Below are positions 24,516-35,592 of a stretch of 64,000 bases of DNA, piece by piece. The position numbers were made by a program, and so were the translations under genes. Within the stretch, counting starts at the first letter, position 1, and every line of letters begins with the position of its first letter. This stretch comes from Clostridium gelidum. Lineage in GTDB: Bacteria > Bacillota > Clostridia > Clostridiales > Clostridiaceae. The stretch is from positions 4,001,001-4,065,000 of the forward strand of contig NZ_AP024849.1 in assembly GCF_019977655.1 (NCBI RefSeq), given 5' to 3'. Below the pieces are notes generated by a model. That model had not been told where the DNA came from. It made no database searches and was given only the letters and a program-made list of their open reading frames with translations.

Positions 24516-26835
24516 TTGTATCCTCTCCAATTAACGCATTTTTTAATACCTCATTTACTTCTTTAGCAGAAATAATATTCAAACTATTCCTAATTGAATT
24601 TGGTATCTTTTCTATATCTTTCTCATTATCCTTTGGAATTATTATAGTATCTACTCCAGCTCTAAATGCAGCTAAAGATTTTTCCTTCAATCCTCCGATA
24701 GGAAGTACTCTTCCTGTCAATGTAACTTCTCCTGTCATAGCTACATTATGTTTAACCTTTTTACCTGATAGTGCAGATACAAGTGCCGTTACCATTGTAA
24801 CACCTGCTGATGGACCATCTTTGGATACTGCACCTTCTGGTGCATGTATGTGAATATCTTTTTCTTTATAAAAAGCTTCATCAATTCCAAATTTAGCAGC
24901 ATTAGCTCTAACATAACTATAAGCCGTCTTTGCAGATTCTTGCATAACTTGCCCAAGCTTACCTGTAAGCTCTAATTTGCCCGTACCTGCCATAACCATA
25001 GCTTCTATAGGAAGAGTATCTCCACCATAGGCTGTCCATGCCATTCCCGTTACTACGCCAACCTTGTCTACCTTATCAATTTTATCAAAGTCAAAAATTC
25101 TCTTACCTAATAAGGCTTCAATTTTATCATTAGTTATATTAAATTCCTTTTCTCCTTGCTTTAACATTTCGGCTAATGCTTTTCTTATAAGTGAACTTAA
25201 CTTTCTTTCTAATCCACGCACTCCAGATTCTCTTGTATATCCTTCTATAACTTCTCTAATAGCAGAATCCTCTATTTTAATCTTATCAGTTGGCATATCT
25301 AATTCTTTAAATAGCTTAGTTACCAAATGATTTTTAGCTATATTAAACTTTTCTTCATAAGTATAGCCAGATACCTCAATAATTTCCATTCTATCTAAAA
25401 GTGGTCTTGGTATAGTTTCTAGCGTATTTGCAGTTGCTATAAATAAAACCTTTGATAGGTTCATTGGTACTTCCAAGTAACTATCTCTGAAATCCTTATT
25501 TTGTTCACTATCCAATATTTCTAATAGCGCATCAGATGGATCACCCTTATAATTCGAGTTAACTTTATCTATTTCATCAAAAAGCATAAGTGGATTCATA
25601 GATTTTGCTTCCTTCATTGCATAAACAATTCTTCCTGGAATAGCACCAACATAAGTCTTCCTATGTCCTCTAATTTCAGCTTCATCTTTCATTCCACCAA
25701 GAGATATTCTCGTATAGTTTCTATTAATGGCATGAGCTATAGATTTTGCTATAGATGTTTTTCCGACACCAGGAGGACCAACTAAACATAAAATTGGACC
25801 CTTTTGAGATTTACTAAATTGCTTTACAGCTAAATACTCTATAATTCTGTCCTTAACATCTTCTAGCCCATAATGCTCATCATCTAAAATTTTCCTCGCT
25901 TTATTAACATCAATGCTTTCCTTGGTATGCTTGCTCCAAGAAATGTCTAATACCCAATCTAAATAGGCTTTAATAACATTCCCTTCAGACGATGTAGCAC
26001 TCATATTTTTCAGTCTTGATAATTCATAACTAACCTTATCTTTAACTTCCTTAATAAGCTTTGCTTTCTCAATTCTATCTTCATATTTTGCTATTTCTTT
26101 CTTTTCTTCATCATCCTCGCCTAATTCCTCTTGAATTGCCTTTATCTGTTCTCTTAAATAATAGTCATTTTGTTCCTTTGCAACAGTGTTCTTTACTTTA
26201 TTTGCAATCTTTTTTTGTATCTTAGCTATAGAGATTTCTATTTTAATTCTTTCTAAAACTTTCTCTATTCTTTTTTTCAGGTCAACAGTTTCTAATATCT
26301 CTTGCTTTAACTTTTCTTCAGTAATCGAAAACGAAGCCACCATATCTACAAATTTACTTGGTTCTTCTGAGAAATTTATTAGTTTAATAATTTCTTCATA
26401 ATTTTCCTCACTAAGCTTCAATAATTTTATAAATTCTTTATCTAAATAGTTAATATAAGCATCTATTTCTTCATTCTTAACTACTTTATTACCTAATTTT
26501 TGTACTGAAACCTTTATATAGTCTGCTTCATCCTCTATATACTTAACTATTTCTCCTCGTTCTTGACCTTCTACGAGAACTCTAATAGTATTATCTGACA
26601 TTTTCAATATTTGCTTTATTTTGCATATAGTTCCAATTGAATAAAGTTCATCTTGATTTGGTTCTTCTACCACAGAATTTTTTTGACCTACAAGAAAAAT
26701 TTCTTGTCCATCTAACATAGCTTGTTCAATTGCTGCTGTAGATTTTTCTCTTCCCACATCAAAATGTACCACTACATTAGGAAAAACAGTTAATCCTCTT
26801 AAAGGAATTAGTGGAATTATATATGACTTTTTCAT
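24505..26835 (-). CDS. lon: ATP-dependent protease Lon (LonA)
   Basis: A 776-residue protein. Residues 1-195 are the LON substrate-binding domain ([20 protein letters not shown]), then a coiled coil, the AAA+ module (Walker [10 protein letters not shown], Walker [12 protein letters not shown]) and the C-terminal protease with Ser in [10 protein letters not shown] and Lys in [12 protein letters not shown]. It degrades misfolded and regulatory proteins in the cytoplasm. The ATG at 26,835 has GGGGGG nine bases ahead; the frame could be opened six codons earlier, but that start has no ribosome site. Its promoter is at 26,946-26,975. Confidence 0.97.
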   Translation of the reverse strand: MKKSYIIPLIPLRGLTVFPNVVVHFDVGREKSTAAIEQAMLDGQEIFLVGQKNSVVEEPNQDELYSIGTICKIKQILKMSDNTIRVLVEGQERGEIVKYIEDEADYIKVSVQKLGNKVVKNEEIDAYINYLDKEFIKLLKLSEENYEEIIKLINFSEEPSKFVDMVASFSITEEKLKQEILETVDLKKRIEKVLERIKIEISIAKIQKKIANKVKNTVAKEQNDYYLREQIKAIQEELGEDDEEKKEIAKYEDRIEKAKLIKEVKDKVSYELSRLKNMSATSSEGNVIKAYLDWVLDISWSKHTKESIDVNKARKILDDEHYGLEDVKDRIIEYLAVKQFSKSQKGPILCLVGPPGVGKTSIAKSIAHAINRNYTRISLGGMKDEAEIRGHRKTYVGAIPGRIVYAMKEAKSMNPLMLFDEIDKVNSNYKGDPSDALLEILDSEQNKDFRDSYLEVPMNLSKVLFIATANTLETIPRPLLDRMEIIEVSGYTYEEKFNIAKNHLVTKLFKELDMPTDKIKIEDSAIREVIEGYTRESGVRGLERKLSSLIRKALAEMLKQGEKEFNITNDKIEALLGKRIFDFDKIDKVDKVGVVTGMAWTAYGGDTLPIEAMVMAGTGKLELTGKLGQVMQESAKTAYSYVRANAAKFGIDEAFYKEKDIHIHAPEGAVSKDGPSAGVTMVTALVSALSGKKVKHNVAMTGEVTLTGRVLPIGGLKEKSLAAFRAGVDTIIIPKDNEKDIEKIPNSIRNSLNIISAKEVNEVLKNALIGEDTNEN

Positions 26836-26945
26836 TTTACTATTTCCCCCCATATCATAATCACATTATCTTATTTGAATGTGCCCTATCTAGTATACAC
26901 ATAATAAATAATTTTTTCAATGATTCTTCATATAAAAAACTTGTT

Positions 26946-26975
26946 ATTATAACATAGTTTTTACAATTTAAGCAA
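26946..26975 (-). promoter_or_regulatory. Promoter of lon
   Basis: Minus strand TTGCTT (26,975-26,970), 18 bases, TATAAT (26,951-26,946). No CIRCE or CtsR operator was seen near it. Confidence 0.55.
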
Positions 26976-27027
26976 ATTAAAACCATTTTTACTTTAAAAC
27001 TTATTAGAATAGGTTTTTATTAATCAA

Positions 27028-27068
27028 TTACAATAGATAAACTAAGTTTTTTAGTTTATCTATTGTAA
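27028..27068. terminator. Terminator after lonB
   Basis: Sixteen-base arms TTACAATAGATAAACT and AGTTTATCTATTGTAA around nine bases. It lies about 150 bases below the lonB stop and upstream of the lon promoter, separating the two transcripts. Confidence 0.75.
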
Positions 27069-27213
27069 CATATATATATTAATATTAAAAAGAAAAGGTG
27101 TGAAATAAAAATCCAAATAGACAATTACTTTCAAATTATGCATTGTTCATTTAATATATGTTTTCTAATCATTTCAAAGTCTAATCTAATTTACTAATTT
27201 TTAAACAATCCCT

Positions 27214-28890
27214 TTAATTTTTTAAAATGTTATTACCTTCAGCTGATAATATCTCTCTATCATTTTCACTAATAACATTATTATCTTCTATAGCAACTTT
27301 AATCACTTCTCTGATGTTTGTTACTGGAACTATATTTATTTCACATATATCATTTAGTGACTCATCATAATTTTCTTCTGGAATAATAACTATTTGTGAG
27401 CCACCTTTAAAAGCTGCCGATATCTTTGCTTTCACCCCACCTATAGCTTTTACAGATCCGAGTATACTTATTTCTCCAGTCATAGCAACAAGCCTATTTA
27501 CTTTTTGTTTAGTTATTGCACTATATATAGCTGTTGCAATGCTTATTCCTGCTGACGGTCCATCAACAGGCATCCCCCCTGGTATATTTACATGTATATC
27601 ATATTTATCAGTACATAAGTCAAATACATTATCCAAAGCAGTTAATACGTTTTGTACTGATGAGAAAGCTGTACTTTTCATTTTAATTTTCTTATTATTA
27701 TTAGTTATTTCTTCAGCTTCAACTATTCCTGTTATTTTAAGTTCTCCTCTTCTTTCATTAACTTTTTTGCAGCTAACTTCAAGAGGCATTAACATTCCTA
27801 TATTGGCACCATATACTGCTAATCCATTAACAACTCCGATTTTTGATTTAGATGGAATTTTATTGGATATTATCTTATTATATTGACCATTCTCTAATAC
27901 CCACTTAATATCTTCCAATGTTATTTCTTTTCTATCTTCATTAATTGCAATACCAGAAGCTAGTTGTATTAAATTTATTACTTCTCTACCATTAGTACAA
28001 TACTTACTTACTTCTTCAACACCATCTTGTATAATTTTTAATCCAACCTTTCTAACAGAATTTATAGCAATAATCTTTATTTCTTCAGGCAATAAAGCTC
28101 TAAAAAATATTTCAACACACCTTGATCTTATGGCTGGTATTATATCTTGTGGAGATTTCGTTGTAGCTCCTATTAGCCTAAAATCTGCCGGAAGTCCATT
28201 GTCAAATATTTCCTTTATGTATTTAGGCATATTACTATCTTCAGAGCTATAATATGAGCTATCCAAAAATACTTTTCTATCTTCTAATACTTTTAAAAGT
28301 TTATTTAATTCAATTGGATGGAGTTCACCAATTTCATCTAGAAATAAGAGACCTCCGTGAGCTTTAGTAACCGCACCTGCTTTAGGCTGAGGAATTCCTG
28401 CTATCCCAAGTGAACCTGCTCCTTGATATATTGGATCATGCACAGATCCTATAAGTGGATCAGCAATTCCTCTTTCATCAAATCTTAAAGTAGTTGCATC
28501 TAATTCAACAAATTTTGATTTTTCTGCAAAAGGTGATAATTTTGATTTTCTAGCTTCTTCTAATACTAACCTCGCGGCTGCTGTTTTACCTACTCCTGGT
28601 GGTCCATAAATAATAACGTGCTGTGGATTTGGACCACATAATGCAGCTTTTAATGCTTTTATACCTTTTTCTTGACCTATTATTTCTTCAAAAGCTTTTG
28701 GTCTACTCTTTTCTGCTAAAGGTTCTGTTAAACTTATTTCCCTGAGTTTATTCAACTTATTTAATTCTTTTGTATTTTCTCTATCAATTACAATATTCTT
28801 GCTTTTTTGTGGTTTATTCATTGAATTAAACATTACATAAACCATGAGAATTAAAACTAGTATTTGCAAAATCACTAATACATTCGTCAT
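27214..28890 (-). CDS. lonB: Lon-like protease LonB, sporulation type
   Basis: A 558-residue protein. Residues 3-22 are a membrane helix; it lacks the N-terminal LON domain, as LonB does. AAA+ module: Walker [11 protein letters not shown] (about 93), Walker B GGLLFLDEIGEL. Protease: Ser in VDGPSAGISIAT and Lys in VKAKISAAFKGG. In Bacillus LonB is forespore-made under sigma-F. It lies between lon and clpX as in other clostridia. No clear ribosome site stands before the ATG at 28,890, while an unused GGAGGA lies about 90 bases further up. Confidence 0.92.
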   Translation of the reverse strand: MTNVLVILQILVLILMVYVMFNSMNKPQKSKNIVIDRENTKELNKLNKLREISLTEPLAEKSRPKAFEEIIGQEKGIKALKAALCGPNPQHVIIYGPPGVGKTAAARLVLEEARKSKLSPFAEKSKFVELDATTLRFDERGIADPLIGSVHDPIYQGAGSLGIAGIPQPKAGAVTKAHGGLLFLDEIGELHPIELNKLLKVLEDRKVFLDSSYYSSEDSNMPKYIKEIFDNGLPADFRLIGATTKSPQDIIPAIRSRCVEIFFRALLPEEIKIIAINSVRKVGLKIIQDGVEEVSKYCTNGREVINLIQLASGIAINEDRKEITLEDIKWVLENGQYNKIISNKIPSKSKIGVVNGLAVYGANIGMLMPLEVSCKKVNERRGELKITGIVEAEEITNNNKKIKMKSTAFSSVQNVLTALDNVFDLCTDKYDIHVNIPGGMPVDGPSAGISIATAIYSAITKQKVNRLVAMTGEISILGSVKAIGGVKAKISAAFKGGSQIVIIPEENYDESLNDICEINIVPVTNIREVIKVAIEDNNVISENDREILSAEGNNILKN

Positions 28891-29040
28891 ATTATTGAAA
28901 TATATTTACAAGTAATAATATATTAAGTACTTATTCAAAATTTTATTTTTATTATTGTAAATATACTCTTCCTCCTTCTACTTTTAGTATTACTATTATT
29001 TGCTTATGATTACAAATTTATTCTCAATTCATAAAAAAAT

Positions 29041-29095
29041 AAAAAAAAATAACAAGTCATATGTTTGACTTGTTATTTTCTTTCATCTGCTAATA
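29041..29095. terminator. clpX terminator, also a minimal copy of the dispersed repeat ends
   Basis: Arms AAAATAACAAGTCA (29,046-29,059) and TGACTTGTTATTTT (29,066-29,079) close a six-base loop directly below the clpX stop codon. The right border CTTGTTATTTTCTTTCAT is the same as the outer ends of the repeats at 46,291 and 56,421 (reverse orientation). Confidence 0.75.
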
Positions 29096-29097
29096 AT

Positions 29098-30387
29098 CTA
29101 AGCAGTTTCTATATCCTTTTTCACTCTAGCTTTTACTAAAGTAGGTCTAATCTTTCCATCTTCCAATCTTTCAATTGTAGGTTCTTTCTTCTCTTTAATA
29201 GCTTCTTCAGTTATTATAACCTTAGTTATTGTCTTATCAGAAGGTATCTCATACATTACTTCATTCATTATATCTTCTATGATAGCTCTTAATCCTCTAG
29301 CTCCTGTTTGTCTAGTAATAGCTTCTTCTGCTATTGCAACTAAAGATTTTTCATTAAAGTCTAACTTAACATCATCTAGCTCAAATAACTTCTTATATTG
29401 TTTTACAAGAGCATTTTTTGGTTCAGTTAAAATTTTAATTAAAGCATCTTGATCTAAAGATTCTAATGTAACAAGTATTGGAAGTCTTCCAACGAATTCT
29501 GGAATTAAACCAAATTTTAATAAATCGGCTGGCATAATTTCCTTAAGCAAGCTTCCAATATCTTTTTCATGTTTAGACTTAATTTGTGCTCCAAATCCCA
29601 TAGAACTCTTTGTTGTTCTATTTTCAATTATTTTATCAACTCCATCAAAGGCTCCACCACAAATAAATAATATATTAGATGTATTTATTTGGATAAATTC
29701 TTGATGTGGATGTTTTCTTCCACCTTGTGGTGGAACCGATGCAACAGTTCCCTCTAATATTTTTAGTAGAGCTTGTTGTACACCTTCTCCTGATACATCA
29801 CGAGTAATAGATGGATTTTCAGATTTTCTTGCAATCTTATCTATTTCATCTATATAAATTATTCCTCTTTCAGCTTTTTCTACATCATAATCTGCATTTT
29901 GAATTAATTTAAGAAGAATATTTTCAACATCTTCACCAACATACCCTGCTTCTGTTAATGTTGTTGCATCAGCTATTGCAAAAGGTACATTTAAGAATTT
30001 TGCTAAAGTTTGAGCAAGTAATGTCTTACCTGAACCAGTTGGTCCGAGTAGTAAAATATTACTTTTAGACAATTCAACGTCTATATCTTCCTTATTTGTA
30101 TTAATTCTTTTATAATGATTATATACTGCTACTGATAAAGATTTTTTTGCTCTTTCTTGCCCAATAACATAAGAATCTAAATATTCTTTAATTTCACTTG
30201 GTTTTGGGATACTTTTTGGATCAAAGTCAACAGTTTCTTGGAATTCATCTGCTATAATTTCAGAACATAAATCAATACACTCATCACAAATATATACTCC
30301 TGGGCCTGCAATTAATCTTTTCACTTGTTCTTGAGTTTTACCACAGAATGAACACTTCAACTGTTTCTTTTCATCATATTTAGCCAT
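29098..30387 (-). CDS. clpX: ClpXP unfoldase subunit ClpX
   Basis: A 429-residue protein. The N-terminal zinc domain has [11 protein letters not shown] and CDECIDLC (four Cys). The AAA+ module carries Walker [10 protein letters not shown], Walker [13 protein letters not shown], the RKH-type pore loop (GGRKHPHQE), the IGF loop replaced by SMGFGAQ, and sensor 2 in [12 protein letters not shown]. It feeds unfolded substrates to ClpP. It lies 40 bases downstream of clpP and is probably cotranscribed. Confidence 0.97.
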   Translation of the reverse strand: MAKYDEKKQLKCSFCGKTQEQVKRLIAGPGVYICDECIDLCSEIIADEFQETVDFDPKSIPKPSEIKEYLDSYVIGQERAKKSLSVAVYNHYKRINTNKEDIDVELSKSNILLLGPTGSGKTLLAQTLAKFLNVPFAIADATTLTEAGYVGEDVENILLKLIQNADYDVEKAERGIIYIDEIDKIARKSENPSITRDVSGEGVQQALLKILEGTVASVPPQGGRKHPHQEFIQINTSNILFICGGAFDGVDKIIENRTTKSSMGFGAQIKSKHEKDIGSLLKEIMPADLLKFGLIPEFVGRLPILVTLESLDQDALIKILTEPKNALVKQYKKLFELDDVKLDFNEKSLVAIAEEAITRQTGARGLRAIIEDIMNEVMYEIPSDKTITKVIITEEAIKEKKEPTIERLEDGKIRPTLVKARVKKDIETA

Positions 30388-30427
30388 ATACTCACCTCAC
30401 TTAAAACGTATAGATTAAAATTTTATT

Positions 30428-31027
30428 TTATTTTTTCTTTTCTATTTTGTGTGTTGCTATTACTTCATCTACTAAACCATAAGCTTTAGCTTCATCTGCA
30501 CTCATGAAATTATCTCTTTCAACATCAGCATTTATCATTTCTATAGGATTACCAGTAACTTCACTATATATTCTATTAAATTTTTCTTTCATCTTTAATA
30601 TTCTTTTAGCATGGATTTGAATATCAGTTGCTTGACCTTGAAATCCACCTAATGGCTGATGTATCATCACTTCAGCATTTGGAAGAGCAGATCTCTTTCC
30701 TTTAGTGCCAGCCATTAATAAAAATGATGCCATAGAAGCTGCCATACCAATACATATTGTTGATACGTCACATTTAATATATTGCATAGTATCATAAATT
30801 GCCATTCCTGAAGTTATTGATCCACCTGGACTATTTATATATAAATAAATATCCTTATCTGGATCTTCACTTTCTAAAAATATTAACTGCGCTACTATTA
30901 AATTAGCAGTATCATCATTTATTTCTCCACTTAACATAATTATTCTATCTTTTAACAGTCTTGAAAATATATCATAGGAACGTTCTCCCCTACTTGTTTG
31001 TTCTACAACCATTGGTACTAAACTCAT
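30428..31027 (-). CDS. clpP: ATP-dependent Clp protease proteolytic subunit
   Basis: A 199-residue protein. The catalytic triad is visible: Ser in [11 protein letters not shown], His in MIHQPLGG and Asp in VERDNFM. Ribosome site GGGAGG. A TATAAT about 30 bases above the start suggests its own promoter, because a terminator separates it from tig. It forms the barrel protease with ClpX. Confidence 0.97.
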   Translation of the reverse strand: MSLVPMVVEQTSRGERSYDIFSRLLKDRIIMLSGEINDDTANLIVAQLIFLESEDPDKDIYLYINSPGGSITSGMAIYDTMQYIKCDVSTICIGMAASMASFLLMAGTKGKRSALPNAEVMIHQPLGGFQGQATDIQIHAKRILKMKEKFNRIYSEVTGNPIEMINADVERDNFMSADEAKAYGLVDEVIATHKIEKKK

Positions 31028-31107
31028 GTCAATCCTCCCTTTTGCTATTATATTTTTATCTAACTTTAATTATATATTCTTTTAGTTAGTTTGTTAATTA
31101 TTATTTG

Positions 31108-31143
31108 AATAAATTGCCAGAAAAATTTTTTCTGGCAATTTAT
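31108..31143 (-). terminator. Terminator between tig and clpP
   Basis: Arms AAATTGCCAGAAAAA and TTTTTCTGGCAATTT, just below the tig stop codon. Confidence 0.75.
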
Positions 31144-31182
31144 TAATTCATATGCTTATTTTATATTATATCTCAAAATAAA

Positions 31183-32466
31183 TTATTTGCAATTTTCTTT
31201 TATAAATTTAAGAGTATTTTCCATTATTATGTCTTTTTCAATCATAGCTTTTTGAGACTTAGCTAAAATTTTAGCCATTTTTTCTGGATCTTTAGGTCCA
31301 TATATTTTTCCAAGTTCTAAAGCTCTTGCATTTAACTCGTCTTCAGTAGCTTTAATTTCTTCTGCCTTAGAAACTGCTTCAAGAACTAAATCAGCTTTAA
31401 CTTTTCTTTCTGCATTTTCTTTCATGAACTCTCTCATTTTTTCAGTTGTATTTCCTGTAAACTCCATATATTGATCTAAGCTTAATCCTTGATATTTTAA
31501 TCTTCCTTCAAGGTCTTTCATCATATCATCAATTTCTTTGCTTACCATAACTTCTGGAATATCCATTTTTGAATTTTCAATTACTGCAGTAATAACAGCT
31601 TCTTCAAATTCTCTTTCAGATTTTTCATCATTATTCTTTACTAATGTATTTTTAAGATTTTCTTTCAATTCTTCAAATGAATCAACTGCTGAAACATCTT
31701 TAGCAAATTCATCATCTAATTCTGGTAATTCTTTAACTTTAATTGACTTGATTTCAACTTCAAACATTGCTGGTTTACCATTTAAGTCTTCTTTTCCATA
31801 ACCTTCTGGGAAAGAAACGTTAACTTCTTTCTTTTCACCTACTGCTAAACCAATTAATTGATCTTCAAAGTTATCAATGAAAGTTCCTGAACCTATTTCT
31901 AAAGAATAATCGCTTCCTTCTCCGCCATCAAAAAGAGCTCCGTCTATGTATCCTTTAAAGTCTATAATAGCTATATCTCCTTTAGCTACATTTCCTTCTT
32001 TTTTAACTTCTACTCTAGCATTCTTTTCTTGCATTTCTGCAATTTGCTTTTCTACTTCGCCGTCTTCAACTTCATATACAGCTTTCTTTACATCTAATCC
32101 TTTATATTCTCCAAGTTCTATTTCTGGATAAGTAGTAACTATTGCAGTATAAACTAATTCTTTACCTTCCCCAAGTTCTACTATATCGATTTGTGGATAA
32201 TCTACCGGTCTGATATTTTCATCATTTAATGCTGCTGGATATGATTCATCAATTGCAAAGTTAACAGCATCATCGTAGAATGCTTCCACTCCATAGAATT
32301 TCTTAACCATTGCCATTGGAACTTTACCTTTTCTAAATCCTGGTATGTCATATCTGATCTTGTTTTTATTATAAGCCTTAGTTAATGCTGCATCAAATTT
32401 TTCAGCTTCAACCCTTATTTCTAATTTTATTACATTCGTTTCTATCTTTTCCACTTTAGCCTTCAT
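31183..32466 (-). CDS. tig: Trigger factor
   Basis: A 427-residue ribosome-bound chaperone and prolyl isomerase. The N-terminal ribosome-binding domain has [12 protein letters not shown], the signature loop (about residue 44). The FKBP domain spans about 150-245 ([14 protein letters not shown], then [16 protein letters not shown]). The rest is the helical substrate cradle. Ribosome site AGGAGG. It opens the tig-clpP-clpX cluster. Confidence 0.97.
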   Translation of the reverse strand: MKAKVEKIETNVIKLEIRVEAEKFDAALTKAYNKNKIRYDIPGFRKGKVPMAMVKKFYGVEAFYDDAVNFAIDESYPAALNDENIRPVDYPQIDIVELGEGKELVYTAIVTTYPEIELGEYKGLDVKKAVYEVEDGEVEKQIAEMQEKNARVEVKKEGNVAKGDIAIIDFKGYIDGALFDGGEGSDYSLEIGSGTFIDNFEDQLIGLAVGEKKEVNVSFPEGYGKEDLNGKPAMFEVEIKSIKVKELPELDDEFAKDVSAVDSFEELKENLKNTLVKNNDEKSEREFEEAVITAVIENSKMDIPEVMVSKEIDDMMKDLEGRLKYQGLSLDQYMEFTGNTTEKMREFMKENAERKVKADLVLEAVSKAEEIKATEDELNARALELGKIYGPKDPEKMAKILAKSQKAMIEKDIIMENTLKFIKENCK

Positions 32467-32513
32467 TTATTCTTTCCTCCTAAAATAGTGTTCATCTTTA
32501 ATTTAACTAGGTT

Positions 32514-32543
32514 ATTATACCATAAACCTCTAAATCTTATCAA
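32514..32543 (-). promoter_or_regulatory. Promoter of tig
   Basis: Minus strand TTGATA (32,543-32,538), 18 bases, TATAAT (32,519-32,514), about 48 bases before the ATG. Confidence 0.7.
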
Positions 32544-32563
32544 ATAATTTATTAATATTATAT

Positions 32564-33385
32564 TTATTGAATACAATTCCCGTTTACATCCATATAATAA
32601 ACCTTGCCATCAATCGTGATTTTTAATCCTTTTTCTTCCTTTTCTCCAACAGTTATGCTTGCTCCAGCCAAGTTCCAAAGCACCTTATCTTCACCAGTTT
32701 GAATATCAGTCCACCATAAATATTGTTTAAGAACTGCATTTCCAAAGTATGGTCTATTGCTCACAAAAATTATTTTTTCTTCACTAATAAATCTTGGAGT
32801 TACATTCCATAAATATTGTGGTGTTTCTTTCATTGTAGCTTCTTTTGTAAAAACCCCTCCACTACTAGAAATATATTGTTCCTTGGATATTATTTTAGTA
32901 GTTCCATCAACATTATATAAAGTAATTACTGAATTAGTATCTGTTACAATCATTTGTTTGCCTGATGGACTAACATTGAAGCTTACACCACTATCCGTAG
33001 TATTCAAAGTTTTAAATACTTTTCCACCATTATTATCATCTACATAAATTGCTTTTGCAATACTTCCACTAAATAAAGTAATATCAATTGATTCTTCTAG
33101 AGGTTTTTTTGGTTCTTCTTTTATTGATTTCTCATCTACAGTTTCTTCTTGATTTGTTATTTTTTCTTTTGTTTTTTCAGTTTGTTCTGAAATATTAGTA
33201 GTATCACTATCAATCCAAGCTTGTATATTCCCCTTAATGTTCCTGTAATCTATGGGGTTACATACAACTTTAATTATTAGTACAGATATTACCAATACTA
33301 TAGCCAAAGAAATTATTAAAATATTTCTTCTTCTTCTCTTCATTTTCTTTTCATATTCTCTACTAAAAATACTTGGCTTTCCCAA
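32564..33385 (-). CDS. Single-pass membrane protein with beta-rich extracellular domain
   Basis: A 273-residue protein. The very basic start (KKMKRRRRN) precedes a membrane helix (NILIISLAIVLVISVLIIKVV, about residues 21-41). A Glu/Lys/Thr-rich linker spans 60-100, and the rest is beta-rich with propeller-like turns (FNVSPSGKQMIVTDTN, VSNRPYFGN, YMDVNG). No enzyme motif is seen. It sits beside tig as a separate unit. The function is unknown. Confidence 0.55.
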   Translation of the reverse strand: MGKPSIFSREYEKKMKRRRRNILIISLAIVLVISVLIIKVVCNPIDYRNIKGNIQAWIDSDTTNISEQTEKTKEKITNQEETVDEKSIKEEPKKPLEESIDITLFSGSIAKAIYVDDNNGGKVFKTLNTTDSGVSFNVSPSGKQMIVTDTNSVITLYNVDGTTKIISKEQYISSSGGVFTKEATMKETPQYLWNVTPRFISEEKIIFVSNRPYFGNAVLKQYLWWTDIQTGEDKVLWNLAGASITVGEKEEKGLKITIDGKVYYMDVNGNCIQ

Positions 33386-33504
33386 ATATGGCCCCCTCCA
33401 AATCTTTTTAATTTATTTTTATAACAAACATATTTATTATATATTATTCTTTTCCTTAAATCTACATTTTTTTATAATCAATTTAAATTTTGACTACAAT
33501 AATA

Positions 33505-33699
33505 TTATTTTTTGCAACTATTTCTATCCTTACAGCCAGTGCATTTATTTTTATCCTTTTCTTCTTTCAAGCAACATCCACCACACTTAAGTAATCCTTC
33601 ATCTTTCAATTCTCCTAATGTTAGCTTACAAATATTTTCTGAATATTCTTCATAATCTATAGTATTTTTTAATAATTCTTCTTTATAAATTTTGATCAT
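33505..33699 (-). CDS. Small Cys-rich protein, 64 aa
   Basis: The start is placed at ATG 33,699, which has AGGAGA seven bases ahead; an in-frame ATG 18 bases earlier overlaps that site. The C-terminal half holds seven cysteines (KCGGCC, NKCTGC, NSC), a likely metal-binding or redox knuckle. It has no known family. It lies between the membrane gene and the end of the his operon. Confidence 0.55.
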   Translation of the reverse strand: MIKIYKEELLKNTIDYEEYSENICKLTLGELKDEGLLKCGGCCLKEEKDKNKCTGCKDRNSCKK

Positions 33700-33888
33700 T
33701 ATTTTTCTCCTATACATAAATCCTATTTTTTCTATTAATTATAAGCTTTTTGAATATACTTAAATTATTATAATGTGAAAATTTAGTATTACAATTCAAA
33801 ATAGCCTTCTTGATTAGTTATTATATCACATCAAGAAAGCTATTCACTTAAATTTTAAAATTTCTTTTAAATAATTTATATATATTTA

Positions 33889-34215
33889 TTAAACATTTGT
33901 TACTGGTTTTCTTTCACCTTTGAAGTTATTAATTTTATTTTTTCTCTTTCCAAGCTCTTCCGAAACTTCTTCAATTGAAATCTCCATTTGAGCCATTAAA
34001 ACAAGTACATGATACGCAAGATCACAAATTTCATTAATTTGTTCTTCTTTATTATCTTCCTTACAACTTATTATAACTTCTGTACATTCTTCTCCAACTT
34101 TTTTTAATATTTTATCTGTTCCTTTTTCAAATAGATACCTTGTATAAGATCCTTCTTCTCCTTCAGTCTTTCTTTTTAAAATAACATCATATAAAGCACT
34201 TATATTTTCATCCAT
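33889..34215 (-). CDS. hisE: Phosphoribosyl-ATP pyrophosphatase
   Basis: A 108-residue protein of the MazG-like all-alpha family; second step of histidine synthesis. Metal-binding acidic residues lie in KVGEECTEVIISCKE and ICDLAYHVLVLM. It is separate from HisI here, as in other clostridia, and is the last gene of the operon. Confidence 0.95.
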   Translation of the reverse strand: MDENISALYDVILKRKTEGEEGSYTRYLFEKGTDKILKKVGEECTEVIISCKEDNKEEQINEICDLAYHVLVLMAQMEISIEEVSEELGKRKNKINNFKGERKPVTNV

Positions 34216-34351
34216 TTTTTAATCCTCCAATTTTATTCAGTTAAGAGTTAGCAATTAAGCGTTGTGGTTGAAATGTCTTCAACATTTCTAAATAATAATA
34301 TTTTCTCAAATTTCAGAGAAATTTATTCAACAATTGTTAATTGTTAATTGA

Positions 34352-34681
34352 TTATAAATCTCTATAAAAACAGCTATTTTTCCCTGTATGGCATGCTGCT
34401 CCTGTTTGCTCTACAAGTATTAAAATTGTATCATTATCACAATCTATCTTTATTTCTTTAACATATTGAAAATGACCAGACGTTGCACCTTTATTCCAAA
34501 GCTCATTTCTGCTTCTGCTATAAAACCAAGTGGTATCTCCTTCTAACGTCTTCTTTAAACTTTCTTTTGACATATATGCAAGCATCAACACATCTTTAGT
34601 TACATAATCTTGAACTATAGTTGGTACTAACCCGTTACACTTTTCAAAATCAACTTGCTCTACTCTTTCACAATTTTCCAT
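34352..34681 (-). CDS. hisI: Phosphoribosyl-AMP cyclohydrolase
   Basis: A 109-residue protein; third step of the pathway. Zinc and magnesium residues are in [21 protein letters not shown] and C in the final NSCFYRDL. Standalone form without the HisE domain. It is preceded by a spacer with an 8-base tandem repeat. Confidence 0.95.
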   Translation of the reverse strand: MENCERVEQVDFEKCNGLVPTIVQDYVTKDVLMLAYMSKESLKKTLEGDTTWFYSRSRNELWNKGATSGHFQYVKEIKIDCDNDTILILVEQTGAACHTGKNSCFYRDL

Positions 34682-34732
34682 ATATAATCCCTCTTCCCAA
34701 GTCGTTAATTTCTCTAAACCTCATTATTACTT

Positions 34733-34796
34733 TAAATTCTTAAATTCTTAAATTCTTAAATTCTTAAATTCTTAAATTCTTAAATTCTTAAATTCT
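34733..34796. repeat. Eight tandem copies of TAAATTCT
   Basis: A perfect 64-base array of the 8-base unit TAAATTCT lies between the hisF stop codon and hisI. Such arrays change length by slippage; here it would alter the spacing and RNA between two cotranscribed genes. Confidence 0.95.
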
Positions 34797-34815
34797 GGGC
34801 ATTATAATCCAATAT

Positions 34816-35577
34816 TTAAATACGTACAGGAATATTTCTATCATTTAGATATTTTTTAACTTCATCAACAGTCAATTCTCCATAATGGAAAAGTGAAGCT
34901 GCAAGAGCTGCATCTGCTATATTATTTTCAAATACATCATAAAAATCTTCTAAGCATCCACATCCTCCTGATGCAATTACAGGAACGTTAGTTATATCAC
35001 TTACAGCTTTAGTTAATTCTAAATCAAAGCCCTTTTTAGTTCCATCTGCATCCATAGAAGTCAAAAGAATTTCTCCAGCTCCAAGTGATGTCGCTTCTTC
35101 AACCCACTTTAACAAATCCATGCCAGTATCAATTCTTCCGCCATTAATAACTACGTTCCACCCAGTATTATCAGCTCTTCTCTTTGCATCGGCAGCTAAT
35201 ACTATACATTGATTTCCAAAGTAAAAAGCACCTTCTTTTATAAGGTTTTTATCCCTAACAGCAGCTGAGTTTAAGCTTACCTTATCTGCACCAGCTCTAA
35301 GTATTGACTTTATATCTTCTAAAGTTTTTAATCCTCCACCTACAGTGAAGGGAATAAAAATCTTTTCTGCAACACTTTGAACAACCTTTTCCATTATACC
35401 TCTTTTTTCATGAGTTGCAGTTATATCTAGAAAAACTAATTCGTCTGCCCCTTGCTTATTATAATGTTCTGCAAGTGCAACAGGGTCACCAACATCCACT
35501 AATCCTTCAAAATTAATGCCCTTAACAACTCTTCCTTCCTTTACATCAAGACAAGGAATAATTCTCTTTGTATGCAT
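34816..35577 (-). CDS. hisF: Imidazole glycerol phosphate synthase, cyclase subunit
   Basis: A 253-residue TIM barrel. Catalytic Asp residues: [15 protein letters not shown] (Asp11) and [13 protein letters not shown] (Asp130 region). Phosphate sites GGGLKT and [11 protein letters not shown]. With HisH it makes imidazole glycerol phosphate and AICAR. Confidence 0.97.
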   Translation of the reverse strand: MHTKRIIPCLDVKEGRVVKGINFEGLVDVGDPVALAEHYNKQGADELVFLDITATHEKRGIMEKVVQSVAEKIFIPFTVGGGLKTLEDIKSILRAGADKVSLNSAAVRDKNLIKEGAFYFGNQCIVLAADAKRRADNTGWNVVINGGRIDTGMDLLKWVEEATSLGAGEILLTSMDADGTKKGFDLELTKAVSDITNVPVIASGGCGCLEDFYDVFENNIADAALAASLFHYGELTVDEVKKYLNDRNIPVRI

Positions 35578-35592
35578 AACCCTAACCCCCTA

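Noticed and set aside
26836..26853. Longer N-terminus of Lon
   Set aside because: The six extra codons overlap the GGGGGG ribosome site of the ATG at 26,835.
34733..34796. CRISPR-like array in the his operon
   Set aside because: The unit is only 8 bases with no spacers; a simple tandem repeat.
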